64,000 nt of DNA, taken from assembly GCA_902801325.1 (NCBI GenBank), contig CADCHQ010000010.1, forward strand, positions 167,118 through 231,117. Reading direction: 5' to 3'. The DNA is from an uncultured Bacteroidales bacterium. Lineage in GTDB: Bacteria; Bacteroidota; Bacteroidia; Bacteroidales; Bacteroidaceae. The position numbers were made by a program, and so were the translations under genes. Position 1 is the first letter of the stretch, and each line of letters begins with the position of its first letter. Shown here piece by piece: positions 25,926 through 34,128 of the stretch. The notes beneath the pieces are model-generated. The model searched no databases. It saw nothing but the letters and a program-made list of their open reading frames with translations, and was not told where the DNA came from.

Positions 25926-25951
25926 TAGTGAAAACCGAGTGTAATACCAAA
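25920..25951 (-). promoter_or_regulatory. Bacteroidetes promoter for the riboswitch-btuB-cbiK unit
   Basis: Minus-strand TTTG (25951-25948), a 20-base gap and TATCTTTG (25927-25920) match the consensus closely. Transcription would start near the 5' edge of the riboswitch. Confidence 0.8.
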
Positions 25952-26020
25952 TAAAGAACGGGAAAATATGGAACATATGGCATAAAACGTATTACCCCAT
26001 CCTTGAATTAAGTATAATAA

Positions 26021-26050
26021 AAATAGCGAGTGGATATCCGCTCGCTATTT
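26021..26050 (-). terminator. Rho-independent terminator after the 26.1-kb lipoprotein gene
   Basis: The arms AAATAGCGAG and CTCGCTATTT form a strong hairpin followed on the minus strand by TTTTATTAT. It sits 19 bases after the lipoprotein stop and upstream of the riboswitch promoter. Confidence 0.85.
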
Positions 26051-26068
26051 CAAACTTACAATCTTTTA

Positions 26069-26863
26069 CTAATTCTCGTATTCGAGTTTGCCGATATTCA
26101 CTTGTCCATCGTTGCTAATGGTGATGGAAGCACTGAGTGTGGGCATGTCGTCGTAAGTGAGGACGAGGCCAGTGGTGTACTTAATGCCAGGCGTAACAAG
26201 CAGTTGAGGAGTTGTGCCACTCAGGTTGTATTGTATCTGTTCGCCTATCCATACAGGTTGTTCGCTGTCAAAACCTCCCATATCAGTAATGGTGTTCACG
26301 GCAGTTGTGATGGAGTTTTCTCCGTCGTAGAGCATTATTTGCTGGCCTTCGATGGAGTAACCCAATCGCTTCAGCAAAGCTTGCTGTATGTCGTATGGTT
26401 CTATGGTGTGTGCGATATAGGCCTTATCCTCTTCGTCGAAGCAAATTTGGTAGAGTCTCTCCACTGCTATGCCTGTACCCTCCATTACACTACTGGTAAG
26501 CCATAGAATTCCAGTCTCTTGATCGTAGTTTGCCATAGGTTGGCGTGCGTTGCGAAGGTTGGGGAAAGTGGTAGAAGTAGCTCCTTTGACTACGACGATT
26601 CCATAGCCCTCAGTCGGGGTCATGTCGGCCTCGGCAATGGCTTCCACGCTAATGTTGTTTGCCGTGTCGCTCATGATTTCGTACTGGTGCAGGCGTTCGG
26701 CCTTTTCCAAGGCTTTCAGCACTTGTGCGGGTGCACTATCGGCAGGGAGTGGCCCGTCTAGTGTACCTGCTACGAAGGGATGTTCTGAGACCGTGCCTTT
26801 GCAGGCGGTGAAGATAACGGCAGCCAAGATTACGGCTGAGGATAAAAGAAAGATCTTTTTCAT
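26069..26863 (-). CDS. Lipoprotein of unknown function
   Basis: A 264-residue protein with lipobox IFTAC (Cys21). The mature part is mixed alpha/beta with no recognised motif. It contains TPTEGYGIVVVKGATSTTFPNLRN and a C-terminal beta-rich section. It has its own -7 element (26916-26923) and a terminator (26021-26050), so it is an independent single-gene unit between the B12 uptake operon and the cbiA operon. The location alone does not show a B12 role. Confidence 0.7.
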   Translation of the reverse strand: MKKIFLLSSAVILAAVIFTACKGTVSEHPFVAGTLDGPLPADSAPAQVLKALEKAERLHQYEIMSDTANNISVEAIAEADMTPTEGYGIVVVKGATSTTFPNLRNARQPMANYDQETGILWLTSSVMEGTGIAVERLYQICFDEEDKAYIAHTIEPYDIQQALLKRLGYSIEGQQIMLYDGENSITTAVNTITDMGGFDSEQPVWIGEQIQYNLSGTTPQLLVTPGIKYTTGLVLTYDDMPTLSASITISNDGQVNIGKLEYEN

Positions 26864-26915
26864 ATTACTTTGTTTTTAGTTATGCAATGGATGCGTTGCA
26901 AATTGAATTCAACGA

Positions 26916-26923
26916 CAAAGTTA
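26916..26923 (-). promoter_or_regulatory. -7 element for the lipoprotein gene
   Basis: TAACTTTG on the minus strand matches the Bacteroidetes -7 box, about 50 bases before the start codon. Confidence 0.5.
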
Positions 26924-26967
26924 TGAAATTATTCATCAATCACAAGTCGTAATTCACAATTATTTTC

Positions 26968-26975
26968 TACTTTTG
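26968..26975 (+). promoter_or_regulatory. -7 element directly before cbiA
   Basis: TACTTTTG ends only 5 bases before the GTG start of cbiA. Transcription from it would start at or next to the start codon, giving a leaderless message. No TTTG is seen at -33. Confidence 0.45.
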
Positions 26976-26980
26976 TAGTC

Positions 26981-27634
26981 GTGAAAGCACATTTCCTCAT
27001 CGCGGCACCCCATAGCGGCTCGGGCAAGACTACACTGGCTCGAGGGCTTATGGCGTTATATCGGAGTAAAGGTTATAAGGTGCAACCCTTCAAGTGTGGT
27101 CCAGACTACATCGACACAAAATTTCACGAGGCAGTGTGTGGTCGGCCTAGTGTGAACCTCGACTCGTTTTTTGCTTCCGAAGAACACTTGCAAGACTTGT
27201 TCACACACTATTCGGCAGATGCCGATGTGGCTATCGTGGAAGGCATGATGGGATTGTTCGACGGATATGACCATGACCGTGGTTCTTCGGCAGATATCGC
27301 TCGGATATTGCGTTTGCCTATCGTCATGGTTGTCGATGCCCGGTCGGCAGCTTACTCAATGGCGGCCCTGTTATTGGGCTATCTCCGCTTCCGTCCCGGC
27401 CTCACATTCGCGGGCGTAATATTTAATAAGGTAGGTTCTGAACGTCACGCCCAAATGTTGCGTGAGGTTGCCCAAGAGGTGGGTGTGCCATGCTTAGGTT
27501 GCATGCCCAAGTGTAAGGAATTGGAAACGGGGAGTCGATATTTAGGACTCGATTTCTCGGAACAGGCGGATTGCACCGAATTGGTTCGTCTTTTGGAAGA
27601 ACATGTTGAATGGAAAAGTCTGTTGACATACTGA
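26981..27634 (+). CDS. cbiA: Cobyrinate a,c-diamide synthase, N-terminal (ATPase) part of a split CbiA
   Basis: 217 residues with a GTG start. It begins KAHFLIAAPHSGSGKTTLARGLMALY, the P-loop start of CbiA, and continues with KCGPDYIDTKFHEAV, SVNLDSFF, EGMMGLFDG and VDARSAAYSMAALLLGY. It covers the dethiobiotin-synthetase-like ATPase domain that activates the a and c carboxylates. The frame ends after LEEHVEWKSLLTY. The glutaminase half continues in the -1 frame from 27610, overlapping by 25 bases. No ribosome-binding site is seen upstream. CbiA normally is one chain of roughly 450 residues; here the two parts total 410. Confidence 0.85.
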   Translation: MKAHFLIAAPHSGSGKTTLARGLMALYRSKGYKVQPFKCGPDYIDTKFHEAVCGRPSVNLDSFFASEEHLQDLFTHYSADADVAIVEGMMGLFDGYDHDRGSSADIARILRLPIVMVVDARSAAYSMAALLLGYLRFRPGLTFAGVIFNKVGSERHAQMLREVAQEVGVPCLGCMPKCKELETGSRYLGLDFSEQADCTELVRLLEEHVEWKSLLTY

Positions 27635-28191
27635 TTGCCCGCAATGCCGAATCGTTCTCCTTCATCTATCAGGAGACCCTCGACCGCTTGTCTGCCCTCG
27701 GCCGAATAACTTTCTTCGATCCCGAAGACAACATTTCTCCCTTTTCGCTTCTCCCTTCTCCCTTTCTTTATCTTCCCGGTGGTTATCCTGAGAAGCATCT
27801 CGAGGCATTGGTAAAGGCAGAGGAAACACGACAGGCCATTCGTGAGTTTGCTGAGCGGGGAGGGCACATTGTTGCCGAATGTGGTGGTATGATGTATCTT
27901 TGTCAGAGTATAGTGACGGACGATGGCGAGTATCCCATGTGTGGAGTCCTACCTTATAAAATCTCTGCAAGGACAGAAGACCGAAAACTTTCTCTTGGCT
28001 ATCGTCGATTTGCAATGGACGGGAAAGAGTTTCGTGGTCATGAATTTCATTATACGCAATTCTTAGGCGAAAAGCCCGAATCTGCCATTCAGGTCTTTAA
28101 TGCCAAGGGCGAACCCGTTGCTACGCCCATTATTCGCTACAAAAATGTTGTGGCGAGCTACACGCACATATATAATCTATGGCAAATATGA
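27610..28191 (+). CDS. cbiA: Cobyrinate a,c-diamide synthase, C-terminal glutamine amidotransferase part of split CbiA
   Basis: 193 residues in the -1 frame relative to the N-terminal part. It starts MEKSVDILIARNAESFSFIYQETL, which aligns with the start of the CbiA glutaminase domain. It contains LYLPGGYPEKH and HIVAECGGMMYLCQSI, with the nucleophilic Cys, and GHEFHYTQF, with the family His. A weak GGAAG lies 10-15 bases before the ATG, so separate translation by coupling is possible. The insert SPFSLLPSPFLYLP is encoded by a TCTCCCTT-rich run. The stop overlaps an ATG of cbiP (ATGA). A real two-subunit enzyme, a frameshift mutation and a sequencing error are all possible. Confidence 0.82.
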   Translation: MEKSVDILIARNAESFSFIYQETLDRLSALGRITFFDPEDNISPFSLLPSPFLYLPGGYPEKHLEALVKAEETRQAIREFAERGGHIVAECGGMMYLCQSIVTDDGEYPMCGVLPYKISARTEDRKLSLGYRRFAMDGKEFRGHEFHYTQFLGEKPESAIQVFNAKGEPVATPIIRYKNVVASYTHIYNLWQI

Positions 28192-29708
28192 AATCTCTTC
28201 ATCCCTTGATGTTGGCTGGTACGGGTAGTGACGTGGGCAAGAGTATCATTGCCACGGCCCTGTGTCGCATCTTCCGTCAGGACGGTTATTGTCCTGCTCC
28301 CTTCAAGGCGCAGAATATGGCTCTCAATTCATACGTTACTGCGGATGGCCTTGAGATTGGTCGCGCACAAGCCGTACAGGCCGAAGCAGCAGGCATACCC
28401 TGTGAGGCTGACATGAACCCCATCCTGCTGAAGCCCCAGAGCGACCATACGAGTCAGGTTGTGCTTTTAGGCAAACCCATAGGCAACAAGAATGCTTATG
28501 ATTACTGGCGTCATGAGGGGAAGGAGGAACTGAGGAAGGAAGTCCATGCGGCATTCGACCGTCTTTCCCAACGCTTCAACCCTATCGTGATGGAGGGCGC
28601 AGGCAGTATAGCAGAACTGAACTTGCGTGATACCGACCTCGTGAACATGCCCATGGCCCGATACGCCGATGCTCGTGTCATCCTTGTGGCTGATATCGAT
28701 CGCGGTGGAGTCTTTGCCTCGGCGTATGGAAGCATCATGCTACAGGATGAAGAAGACCGTAATCGCATCAAAGGCATTATTGTCAATAAGTTCCGTGGCG
28801 ATATGCGTCTATTTGAGGACGGGCGTCGTATGTTGGAAGACGTATGTGGTGTGCCTGTGCTGGGTGTCATTCCCTTTATGAAGGACATACATATTGAGGA
28901 GGAAGATAGTCAGAACCTCACCCTGCCCTCTCCAAAGGAGAGGGAAAACCTTGATAATATCCCCTCCTTGGGAGGGGGAAGGGGGAGGTTGACAGTCCTT
29001 ATCATTCGCTTGCCTTATATCAGCAATTTTACGGACTTCGACGCGTTGGAGCGTGATCCGCGAATAGAACTGGCCTATACCGATAAAGCCGATGAACTCA
29101 AGTGTGCCGACATCATCATTCTGCCGGGAACGAAGTCGACCATCAACGATCTGCGCTGGCTTCATCAGTCAGGGATGGCTGAGGCCATACTCCGTGCTCG
29201 CCGCGAAGGTAAAACGATACTGGGCATCTGTGGCGGTTATCAGATGATGGGACAGACGATAGAAGACCCCCACCATATTGAAGGTCCTGTGTCCAGTATG
29301 CCAGGACTGGGTCTCCTGCCCATCCACACCATAATGGCTCAGGAGAAGACAACGCGGCAAACGACGTTTAAATTAAGAAATGATAGTTCTGAGGTCTTGA
29401 AGGGTTATGAAATTCACATGGGTAGAACAAACTCCACAGAGGGTGAGATGCAGGGCTTGGTTCAGTTTGAGGATGGCACTACCGATGGTTATTATCGGGA
29501 CGAACATTGCATGGGTACTTACATTCACGGCATTCTTGACAATCAGTCGTTTGTCGACTTCCTGCTTCGTCCCTTTGCCGATAGAATAGCTTCGCATCAC
29601 GAAACGATTGATTACCAAACCTATAAGCAACAGCAATACGACCTCCTTGCCGACCGTGTCCGACAATACCTCGACATGAACAAACTTTATTCCATTCTCA
29701 CCCCCTAA
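28179..29708 (+). CDS. cbiP (cobQ): Cobyric acid synthase
   Basis: 509 residues; the ATG at 28188 overlapping the cbiA stop is as likely as 28179. The N-terminal ATPase domain shows LMLAGTGSDVGKSIIATALCR, PFKAQNMALNSYVT and VMEGAGSIAELNL. The C-terminal glutaminase domain shows IILPGTKSTINDLRWL and TILGICGGYQMMG with the catalytic Cys. It amidates carboxylates b, d, e and g of adenosylcobyrinate. Residues about 245-270 (LTLPSPKERE, then IPSLGGGRGR) are two palindromic-repeat insertions lying between the two domains. Cytoplasmic. Confidence 0.95.
   Translation: MANMKSLHPLMLAGTGSDVGKSIIATALCRIFRQDGYCPAPFKAQNMALNSYVTADGLEIGRAQAVQAEAAGIPCEADMNPILLKPQSDHTSQVVLLGKPIGNKNAYDYWRHEGKEELRKEVHAAFDRLSQRFNPIVMEGAGSIAELNLRDTDLVNMPMARYADARVILVADIDRGGVFASAYGSIMLQDEEDRNRIKGIIVNKFRGDMRLFEDGRRMLEDVCGVPVLGVIPFMKDIHIEEEDSQNLTLPSPKERENLDNIPSLGGGRGRLTVLIIRLPYISNFTDFDALERDPRIELAYTDKADELKCADIIILPGTKSTINDLRWLHQSGMAEAILRARREGKTILGICGGYQMMGQTIEDPHHIEGPVSSMPGLGLLPIHTIMAQEKTTRQTTFKLRNDSSEVLKGYEIHMGRTNSTEGEMQGLVQFEDGTTDGYYRDEHCMGTYIHGILDNQSFVDFLLRPFADRIASHHETIDYQTYKQQQYDLLADRVRQYLDMNKLYSILTP
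28915..28950. repeat. G+C-rich palindromic repeat inside cbiP, unit 1
   Basis: CCCTCTCCAAAGGAGAGGG is a perfect hairpin read in frame as LPSPKERE at the ATPase-glutaminase linker. Confidence 0.85.
28958..28992. repeat. G+C-rich palindromic repeat inside cbiP, unit 2
   Basis: CCCCTCCTTGGGAGGGG, then AAGGGGGAGG, lies about a dozen bases after unit 1 and reads IPSLGGGRGR. Confidence 0.85.
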
Positions 29709-29775
29709 TCCCAACTCTCCGCTCGGCCTGAAGGGACGCTTTCAGAGCGAAGCGGCGAAAGAACTCTCAACTCTC

Positions 29776-30831
29776 ATGATAAACGGCCACGGCGATGACA
29801 CCTATCATTACAGGAACATTCGACTGAATTTCAGTTCGAACATTCCCACCTTTGTCGACCTCTCGGCATTGGAGGAACACCTGCGCACTCGCCTATCGGT
29901 CATTCGTTCTTATCCCGAGCCTTCAGCATATGCTTTAGAAGTAAAAATCGCCCATTTCATCGGTAAAAATCCCACTCAGGTAATGGTGACGAGTGGGGCA
30001 ACGGAGGCTATTTACTTGATTGCTCAGGCGGTCTCTCTATTATCCCCGGGTGCTTCCACGTATACCGTTGTCCACCCCACCTTTAGCGAGTACGATTCCG
30101 CTTGCCAGATGTTCGGCCTACAGAACCATCCATTCGATGAGGAGGAAAGAGTACCCCATGGAGAGGTTGGGGGAGAGACACTCTGTTGGCTTTGCAACCC
30201 CAATAACCCCACAGGCGAGTTCTTTGATGAGGCTTATGTCCGCGATTTGGCCCAATGCCATCGGTGGCTTGTAATAGACCAGTCATACGAGGATTACACG
30301 TTGAGACGTTTCGAGGGAGTTGATGAATTGCCCAATGTGATTTGTCTGCATTCCATGACCAAAAAATACTGCATTCCCGGTCTTCGCCTCGGGTATATTA
30401 CCGCCTCGGCGGAGGTTATAGACGTGTTGCGCCATTTTTGTCGTCCGTGGGCTGTCAACGCATTGGCTATAGAGGCTGGCATGTGGCTTATGGACCATCG
30501 TCCTCAGTTAATAGACATGCCTGCTTATCTGGATGAGGCTCAACGACTTCGTAATGCCTTGAATAATGTTCCAGGCATTCATGTGCGTGAGACGCAGACC
30601 AACTTCATGCTCTGTACCATCGAGGATAGTACTGCTGCCGAACTGAAGGATTATCTGGCCAGTGAGCACGGCATTCTCATTCGCGATGCCAGCAATTTCC
30701 CAACTCTCACTCCCCACCACTTCCGAGTGGCTGCACAACGTCCCGAGGATAACGATGAACTCGTGAAGATATTAAGACAGATACGGACTCATGCCCATTC
30801 CCTCTCTGCTGACGGGGATGGAAGTATGTAA
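29776..30831 (+). CDS. cobD: CobD-like threonine-phosphate decarboxylase (PLP aminotransferase fold)
   Basis: 351 residues of the fold-type I PLP family close to histidinol-phosphate aminotransferase. Visible motifs are TSGATEAIYLIAQA, CNPNNPTGEFF, SMTKKYCIPGLRLGY (PLP lysine in SMTK) and NFMLC. In the B12 pathway this enzyme makes the aminopropanol linker phosphate joined by CbiB, whose gene follows 21 bases later. Its place between cbiP and cbiB strongly supports this role over histidine synthesis. A degenerate repeat-like insert (VPHGEVGGE) lies before the NPNNP motif. 67 bases separate it from cbiP. Confidence 0.85.
   Translation: MINGHGDDTYHYRNIRLNFSSNIPTFVDLSALEEHLRTRLSVIRSYPEPSAYALEVKIAHFIGKNPTQVMVTSGATEAIYLIAQAVSLLSPGASTYTVVHPTFSEYDSACQMFGLQNHPFDEEERVPHGEVGGETLCWLCNPNNPTGEFFDEAYVRDLAQCHRWLVIDQSYEDYTLRRFEGVDELPNVICLHSMTKKYCIPGLRLGYITASAEVIDVLRHFCRPWAVNALAIEAGMWLMDHRPQLIDMPAYLDEAQRLRNALNNVPGIHVRETQTNFMLCTIEDSTAAELKDYLASEHGILIRDASNFPTLTPHHFRVAAQRPEDNDELVKILRQIRTHAHSLSADGDGSM
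30151..30178. repeat. Possible degenerate G+C-rich repeat inside cobD
   Basis: ACCCCATGGAGAGGTTGGGG resembles the right half of the palindromic family and encodes PHGEVGGE, similar to PSGEVGRGG at 42216-42253. The palindrome itself is lost. Confidence 0.4.
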
Positions 30832-30852
30832 ATGCTGTAATAATGAAAGATT

Positions 30853-31932
30853 ATGGATTATTCGATATTCATTAATCATTATTCATTAGCAATAGCGCTT
30901 GTTGTCGCTTGGCTTCTCGACCTCTGGCTGGGTGACCCTGCTTGGTTGCCCCATCCCGTCGTGGCCTTTGGCAAGGTTATAGCGTGGTGCGAACGCCATT
31001 TCAATCAGGGTCGGCATCGCATGCTTAAGGGTGCCATCGTCACCCTCCTGCTCGATGCTTTCGTGTTCTTCGTGGTTTGGGGCATTATACAAATATTGTA
31101 TCAAAGAATAAGTCCTTTCTCATTTGGAGAGGTTTCTATTCTCCCCCTGTGGGGGGGAGTTAGAGAGGGACTACTTTTCCTCGTCGAATTTGTTATTATT
31201 TTCTACTGTCTTGCTGGCACAACTCTCATTCGTGAGGTGCGTGCCGTGTTTCTTGCCCTCGATCGTTCGTTGGAGGAGGGGAGGAAACAGGTAGCCCGCA
31301 TAGTGGGACGTGACACCAGTGAACTCTCGGCACAGGAAGTGCGTACGGCCGCTCTTGAGACTTTGGCCGAGAACCTGAGCGACGGAGTTATTGCACCCCT
31401 TTTTTGGTTGGCCGTTGGCGGTGTTCCTGCCATGCTCACTTACAAGATGATAAACACGCAGGATTCCATGGTGGGCTATCGCACCGAGCGGTATAAAGAC
31501 TATGGCTGTTGGGCTGCTCGCATCGACGATATAGCCAACTATATCCCAGCCCGTCTGACAGCCCTACTCATGCTCTTAGTAGCCCCCTTAATTCCCACCA
31601 TGAGGGCCGATTCATCCTTCGCGATTGAAGATAAGAGTGAAAATAATCCCTCCCCTTTGAGGGGGAGATGGAGGGGGCTTTATTGCGTACGCAAGTACGC
31701 CCGTAATCATCTCAGTCCCAACAGCGGCTATCCCGAGGCGGCATTGGCAGGCATTCTCGACTGCCGTTTTGGTGGTCCGCACAACTATTTCGGCAAGTTG
31801 GTTTATAAGCCCTATATTGGTGAAAACGACCGCCTGCTTACGACTGCAGACATGAAAAAAGCCATCCGAGTCAATCGAATGGCAGAACTGCTTATGCTAC
31901 TTCTTGTTGTCGCTCGTTTCCTATTCATCTAA
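30853..31932 (+). CDS. cbiB: Adenosylcobinamide-phosphate synthase
   Basis: 359 residues, a multi-pass inner-membrane protein that attaches the aminopropanol arm to adenosylcobyric acid. Family motifs are LDLWLGDPAWLPHPVVAFG, REVRAVFLALD, RTAALETLAENLSDGVIAPLFW, YKMINTQDSMVGY and GYPEAALAG. The first codons (MDYSIFINHYSLAI) come from an AT-rich repeat. Two palindromic repeats are inserted in frame, near residues 87-106 (SFGEVSILPLWGGVREG) and 265-276 (NPSPLRGRWRG). Its 3' end overlaps the convergent antiporter gene by 12 bases. Confidence 0.93.
   Translation: MDYSIFINHYSLAIALVVAWLLDLWLGDPAWLPHPVVAFGKVIAWCERHFNQGRHRMLKGAIVTLLLDAFVFFVVWGIIQILYQRISPFSFGEVSILPLWGGVREGLLFLVEFVIIFYCLAGTTLIREVRAVFLALDRSLEEGRKQVARIVGRDTSELSAQEVRTAALETLAENLSDGVIAPLFWLAVGGVPAMLTYKMINTQDSMVGYRTERYKDYGCWAARIDDIANYIPARLTALLMLLVAPLIPTMRADSSFAIEDKSENNPSPLRGRWRGLYCVRKYARNHLSPNSGYPEAALAGILDCRFGGPHNYFGKLVYKPYIGENDRLLTTADMKKAIRVNRMAELLMLLLVVARFLFI
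31113..31172. repeat. G+C-rich palindromic repeat inside cbiB, unit 1
   Basis: CCTTTCTCATTTGGAGAGG is followed by CTCCCCCTGTGGGGGGGAG and AGAGAGGG. This is a double, partly degenerate member that lies in frame in a loop after a membrane span. Confidence 0.75.
31647..31680. repeat. G+C-rich palindromic repeat inside cbiB, unit 2
   Basis: CCCTCCCCTTTGAGGGGGAG then ATGGAGGGGG, read as NPSPLRGRWRG in a hydrophilic loop. Confidence 0.8.
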
Positions 31933-33402
31933 CGCGCTTTCTTCTTCCTGCAAAGGCTTCACTTGCCTTATCTTCCAGCCGATGGCGGCCACGACAATGC
32001 TCATGAGTGGACTGAGGAGGTTGAAGAAGCAATAGGGTAGGTAGGTGAATGTGGGTACGCCGAGCACGGTCGATTGCGTCATACCACAAGTGTTCCAGGG
32101 AATGAGCACACTGGTGACCGTGGCGGCATCCTCGGTGGTGCGGCTCAGCAGGCGCGATTCGTAGCCCTCCTTGCGGAATACCTCTTTGTAAATGTCGGCC
32201 GTGAGGACGATGGAGATGAACTGGTCGCCCGTGGTGATGTTAAGGAAGATGCCTGTGGTCACGGTAGAGGATACGAGGCTCACCCTGTTTCGCACGATGC
32301 GGAGTATGACGCCCGTGATGCTGTCAATCATGCGGCTGGCCACCATAGCTGCACCAAAGCACATGGCACAGAGGATGAGCCAGACGGTGTTCAGCATGCC
32401 CGCCATACCGCTGGTGGAGATGAGCTCGTTAAGCGAACTGCTTCCTGTGTCCACAGCCGTCGAACCATAGTAAGTGATGGCAAGTCCGCGTATCAACGTG
32501 GTGATTGATGGTGCAGAGTTACCCGAGGAGAGTGCTTCTCCTCCGGCTATCTCGCACAGGATGTGTGGTTGCAGGATGAGCGCCACCACGCCAGCCATCA
32601 ACGACGACAGGAACAACACGATGAGCGATGGCACGCGACGTGCTATCATGACGCCCGTCAGCAGGGGCACGAGCAAGGTCCACAGCGAGATGTTGAAGGT
32701 GTGCGACAACCCCTCTGTGTATTCACTCACGTGCAATTCCACGCCTTCGCCACCGCCTTGTCCTGCAAAGAGGAAGATGAGGATGGTAATGAGAAAGGTC
32801 GGCACGGTGGTGTACATCATGTATCGGATGTGGGCGAAGAGATCCGTTCCTGTAGCCGACGAAGCCAGGATTGTGGTATCGCTCAGGGGCGACATTTTAT
32901 CGCCGAAATAAGCACCCGAGATGATGGCGCCTGCCGTCCATGCCTCTGACACTCCCAGCGCGTGACCGATGCCCAGTAGGGCTATGCCAATGGTGGCGAT
33001 GGTCGTCCAAGAACTGCCCGAGAGCAATGATACCAGCGCACAGATGACGCACGAAGAGACGAGGAATAGCTGGGGCGACATGATCTGTACCCCGTAGTAA
33101 ATGAGAGTCGGCACGATGCCACTGATGATCCACGAGCCCGCCAGCATACCCACACACAACAGGATGAGCAGCGTGATGCTCACCTCGCCAAGCGTGGCCT
33201 TTATTTGCCGCTCAAATACGCTCCAAGGCACGCGATAGACCGCCATCGACAAGCACACGCACACCGCCATACCCATAAGCAGCGCTATCTGACTGCCTCC
33301 GCTCAGCGAGTCGCTGCCAAACAGCGATATCACCAGGGTCAGAAAGCCTATCAGCACCACCACGGGCACTATGGCCACCAACGGATGTGGAATCTTTGTC
33401 AT
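31921..33402 (-). CDS. nhaC: Na+/H+ antiporter, NhaC family
   Basis: A 493-residue inner-membrane protein with about 12 spans. Family signatures include SLLSGSSWTTIATIGIALLGIG, GAIISGAYFGDKMSPLSDTTILAS and LIPWNTCGMTQSTVLG. It exchanges sodium for protons (or a related substrate pair; some members exchange malate and lactate). The promoter at 33428-33459 is well formed. It is convergent with cbiB and unrelated to the B12 region. Confidence 0.88.
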   Translation of the reverse strand: MTKIPHPLVAIVPVVVLIGFLTLVISLFGSDSLSGGSQIALLMGMAVCVCLSMAVYRVPWSVFERQIKATLGEVSITLLILLCVGMLAGSWIISGIVPTLIYYGVQIMSPQLFLVSSCVICALVSLLSGSSWTTIATIGIALLGIGHALGVSEAWTAGAIISGAYFGDKMSPLSDTTILASSATGTDLFAHIRYMMYTTVPTFLITILIFLFAGQGGGEGVELHVSEYTEGLSHTFNISLWTLLVPLLTGVMIARRVPSLIVLFLSSLMAGVVALILQPHILCEIAGGEALSSGNSAPSITTLIRGLAITYYGSTAVDTGSSSLNELISTSGMAGMLNTVWLILCAMCFGAAMVASRMIDSITGVILRIVRNRVSLVSSTVTTGIFLNITTGDQFISIVLTADIYKEVFRKEGYESRLLSRTTEDAATVTSVLIPWNTCGMTQSTVLGVPTFTYLPYCFFNLLSPLMSIVVAAIGWKIRQVKPLQEEESALDE

Positions 33403-33427
33403 GTATTGGGCGTTGCGTTAGACCCCG

Positions 33428-33459
33428 CAAAGGTAATGCATATTTAGCAACAAACCAAA
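33428..33459 (-). promoter_or_regulatory. Bacteroidetes promoter for nhaC
   Basis: Minus-strand TTTG (33459-33456), a 20-base gap and TACCTTTG (33435-33428). Confidence 0.75.
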
Positions 33460-33536
33460 TAAATGGCTGAGAATCAGTTGTGACGAGATTCGCAATGCTC
33501 TATAAGGCCTTGTAGATGAGATAGTTCTAATGAATC

Positions 33537-33687
33537 TGTGACAGTTCCAGTTGTGACAGTTTTAAAACAGAGGGTATAACATCCTTCTTAAGACTTTATA
33601 ACTAATTAATATATAATAAGTTATATAGTATATATATGGGTAAGATACCCTTTTTAAAAATAACTGTCACAACTGTCATCTGTCACA
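33537..33687. repeat. Inverted-repeat element with TGTGACAG half-sites and A+T core
   Basis: A 41-base left arm (33537-33577) and a 43-base right arm (33645-33687) are imperfect reverse complements. Each holds two TGTGACAG/CTGTCACA motifs and ends in AGGGTAT/ATACCC next to a 67-base core that is mostly A and T. No transposase lies within it. Confidence 0.7.
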
Positions 33688-34040
33688 AATGTGAATTATG
33701 TTTCATCTAAAAAGCTGTAATACAATGAGATACGATATTAGTAAGCACTCTGTGCCTAAGATTCCAATGCTTAGTAAGGGCATAAAATGCATTAAAATCC
33801 TGCTCTCACAGGCCTCAAAAGACAGGCTAAACCCCCATTTCCTGATGTTATTTCCTCTATTTGGCAACAATATGTTGTTCGTAAATTCAACACCCAAACC
33901 TCACTCGGAAGGTGTTTTGTGGGCAAATGGTATGCCTCGTTGCAGAAATTGAGTATTCAAAGGGCTTTTTTACTACTTGTAGAAGCCATTTATTTCGACT
34001 TTTTGTAATCCGACGCAAACCCGTATAAGGGCACAGGGTG

Positions 34041-34128
34041 CCGAATGGGCGTTCAAAAGCATCCGAATAGGCGTTCAAAAACATCCGAATGGGCGTTCAA
34101 TAGCAATCGAATGGGCAAGCAATAACAG
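34041..34128. repeat. 22-base tandem repeat, four copies
   Basis: Units start at 34041, 34063, 34085 and 34107, each close to CCGAATGGGCGTTCAAAAGC plus AT. The period is exactly 22 bases; the last copy is the most diverged. Confidence 0.8.

Noticed and set aside
33698..33952. An 84-codon open frame in the gene-free stretch
   Set aside because: No ribosome site, family or codon pattern; it ends before the tandem repeat.
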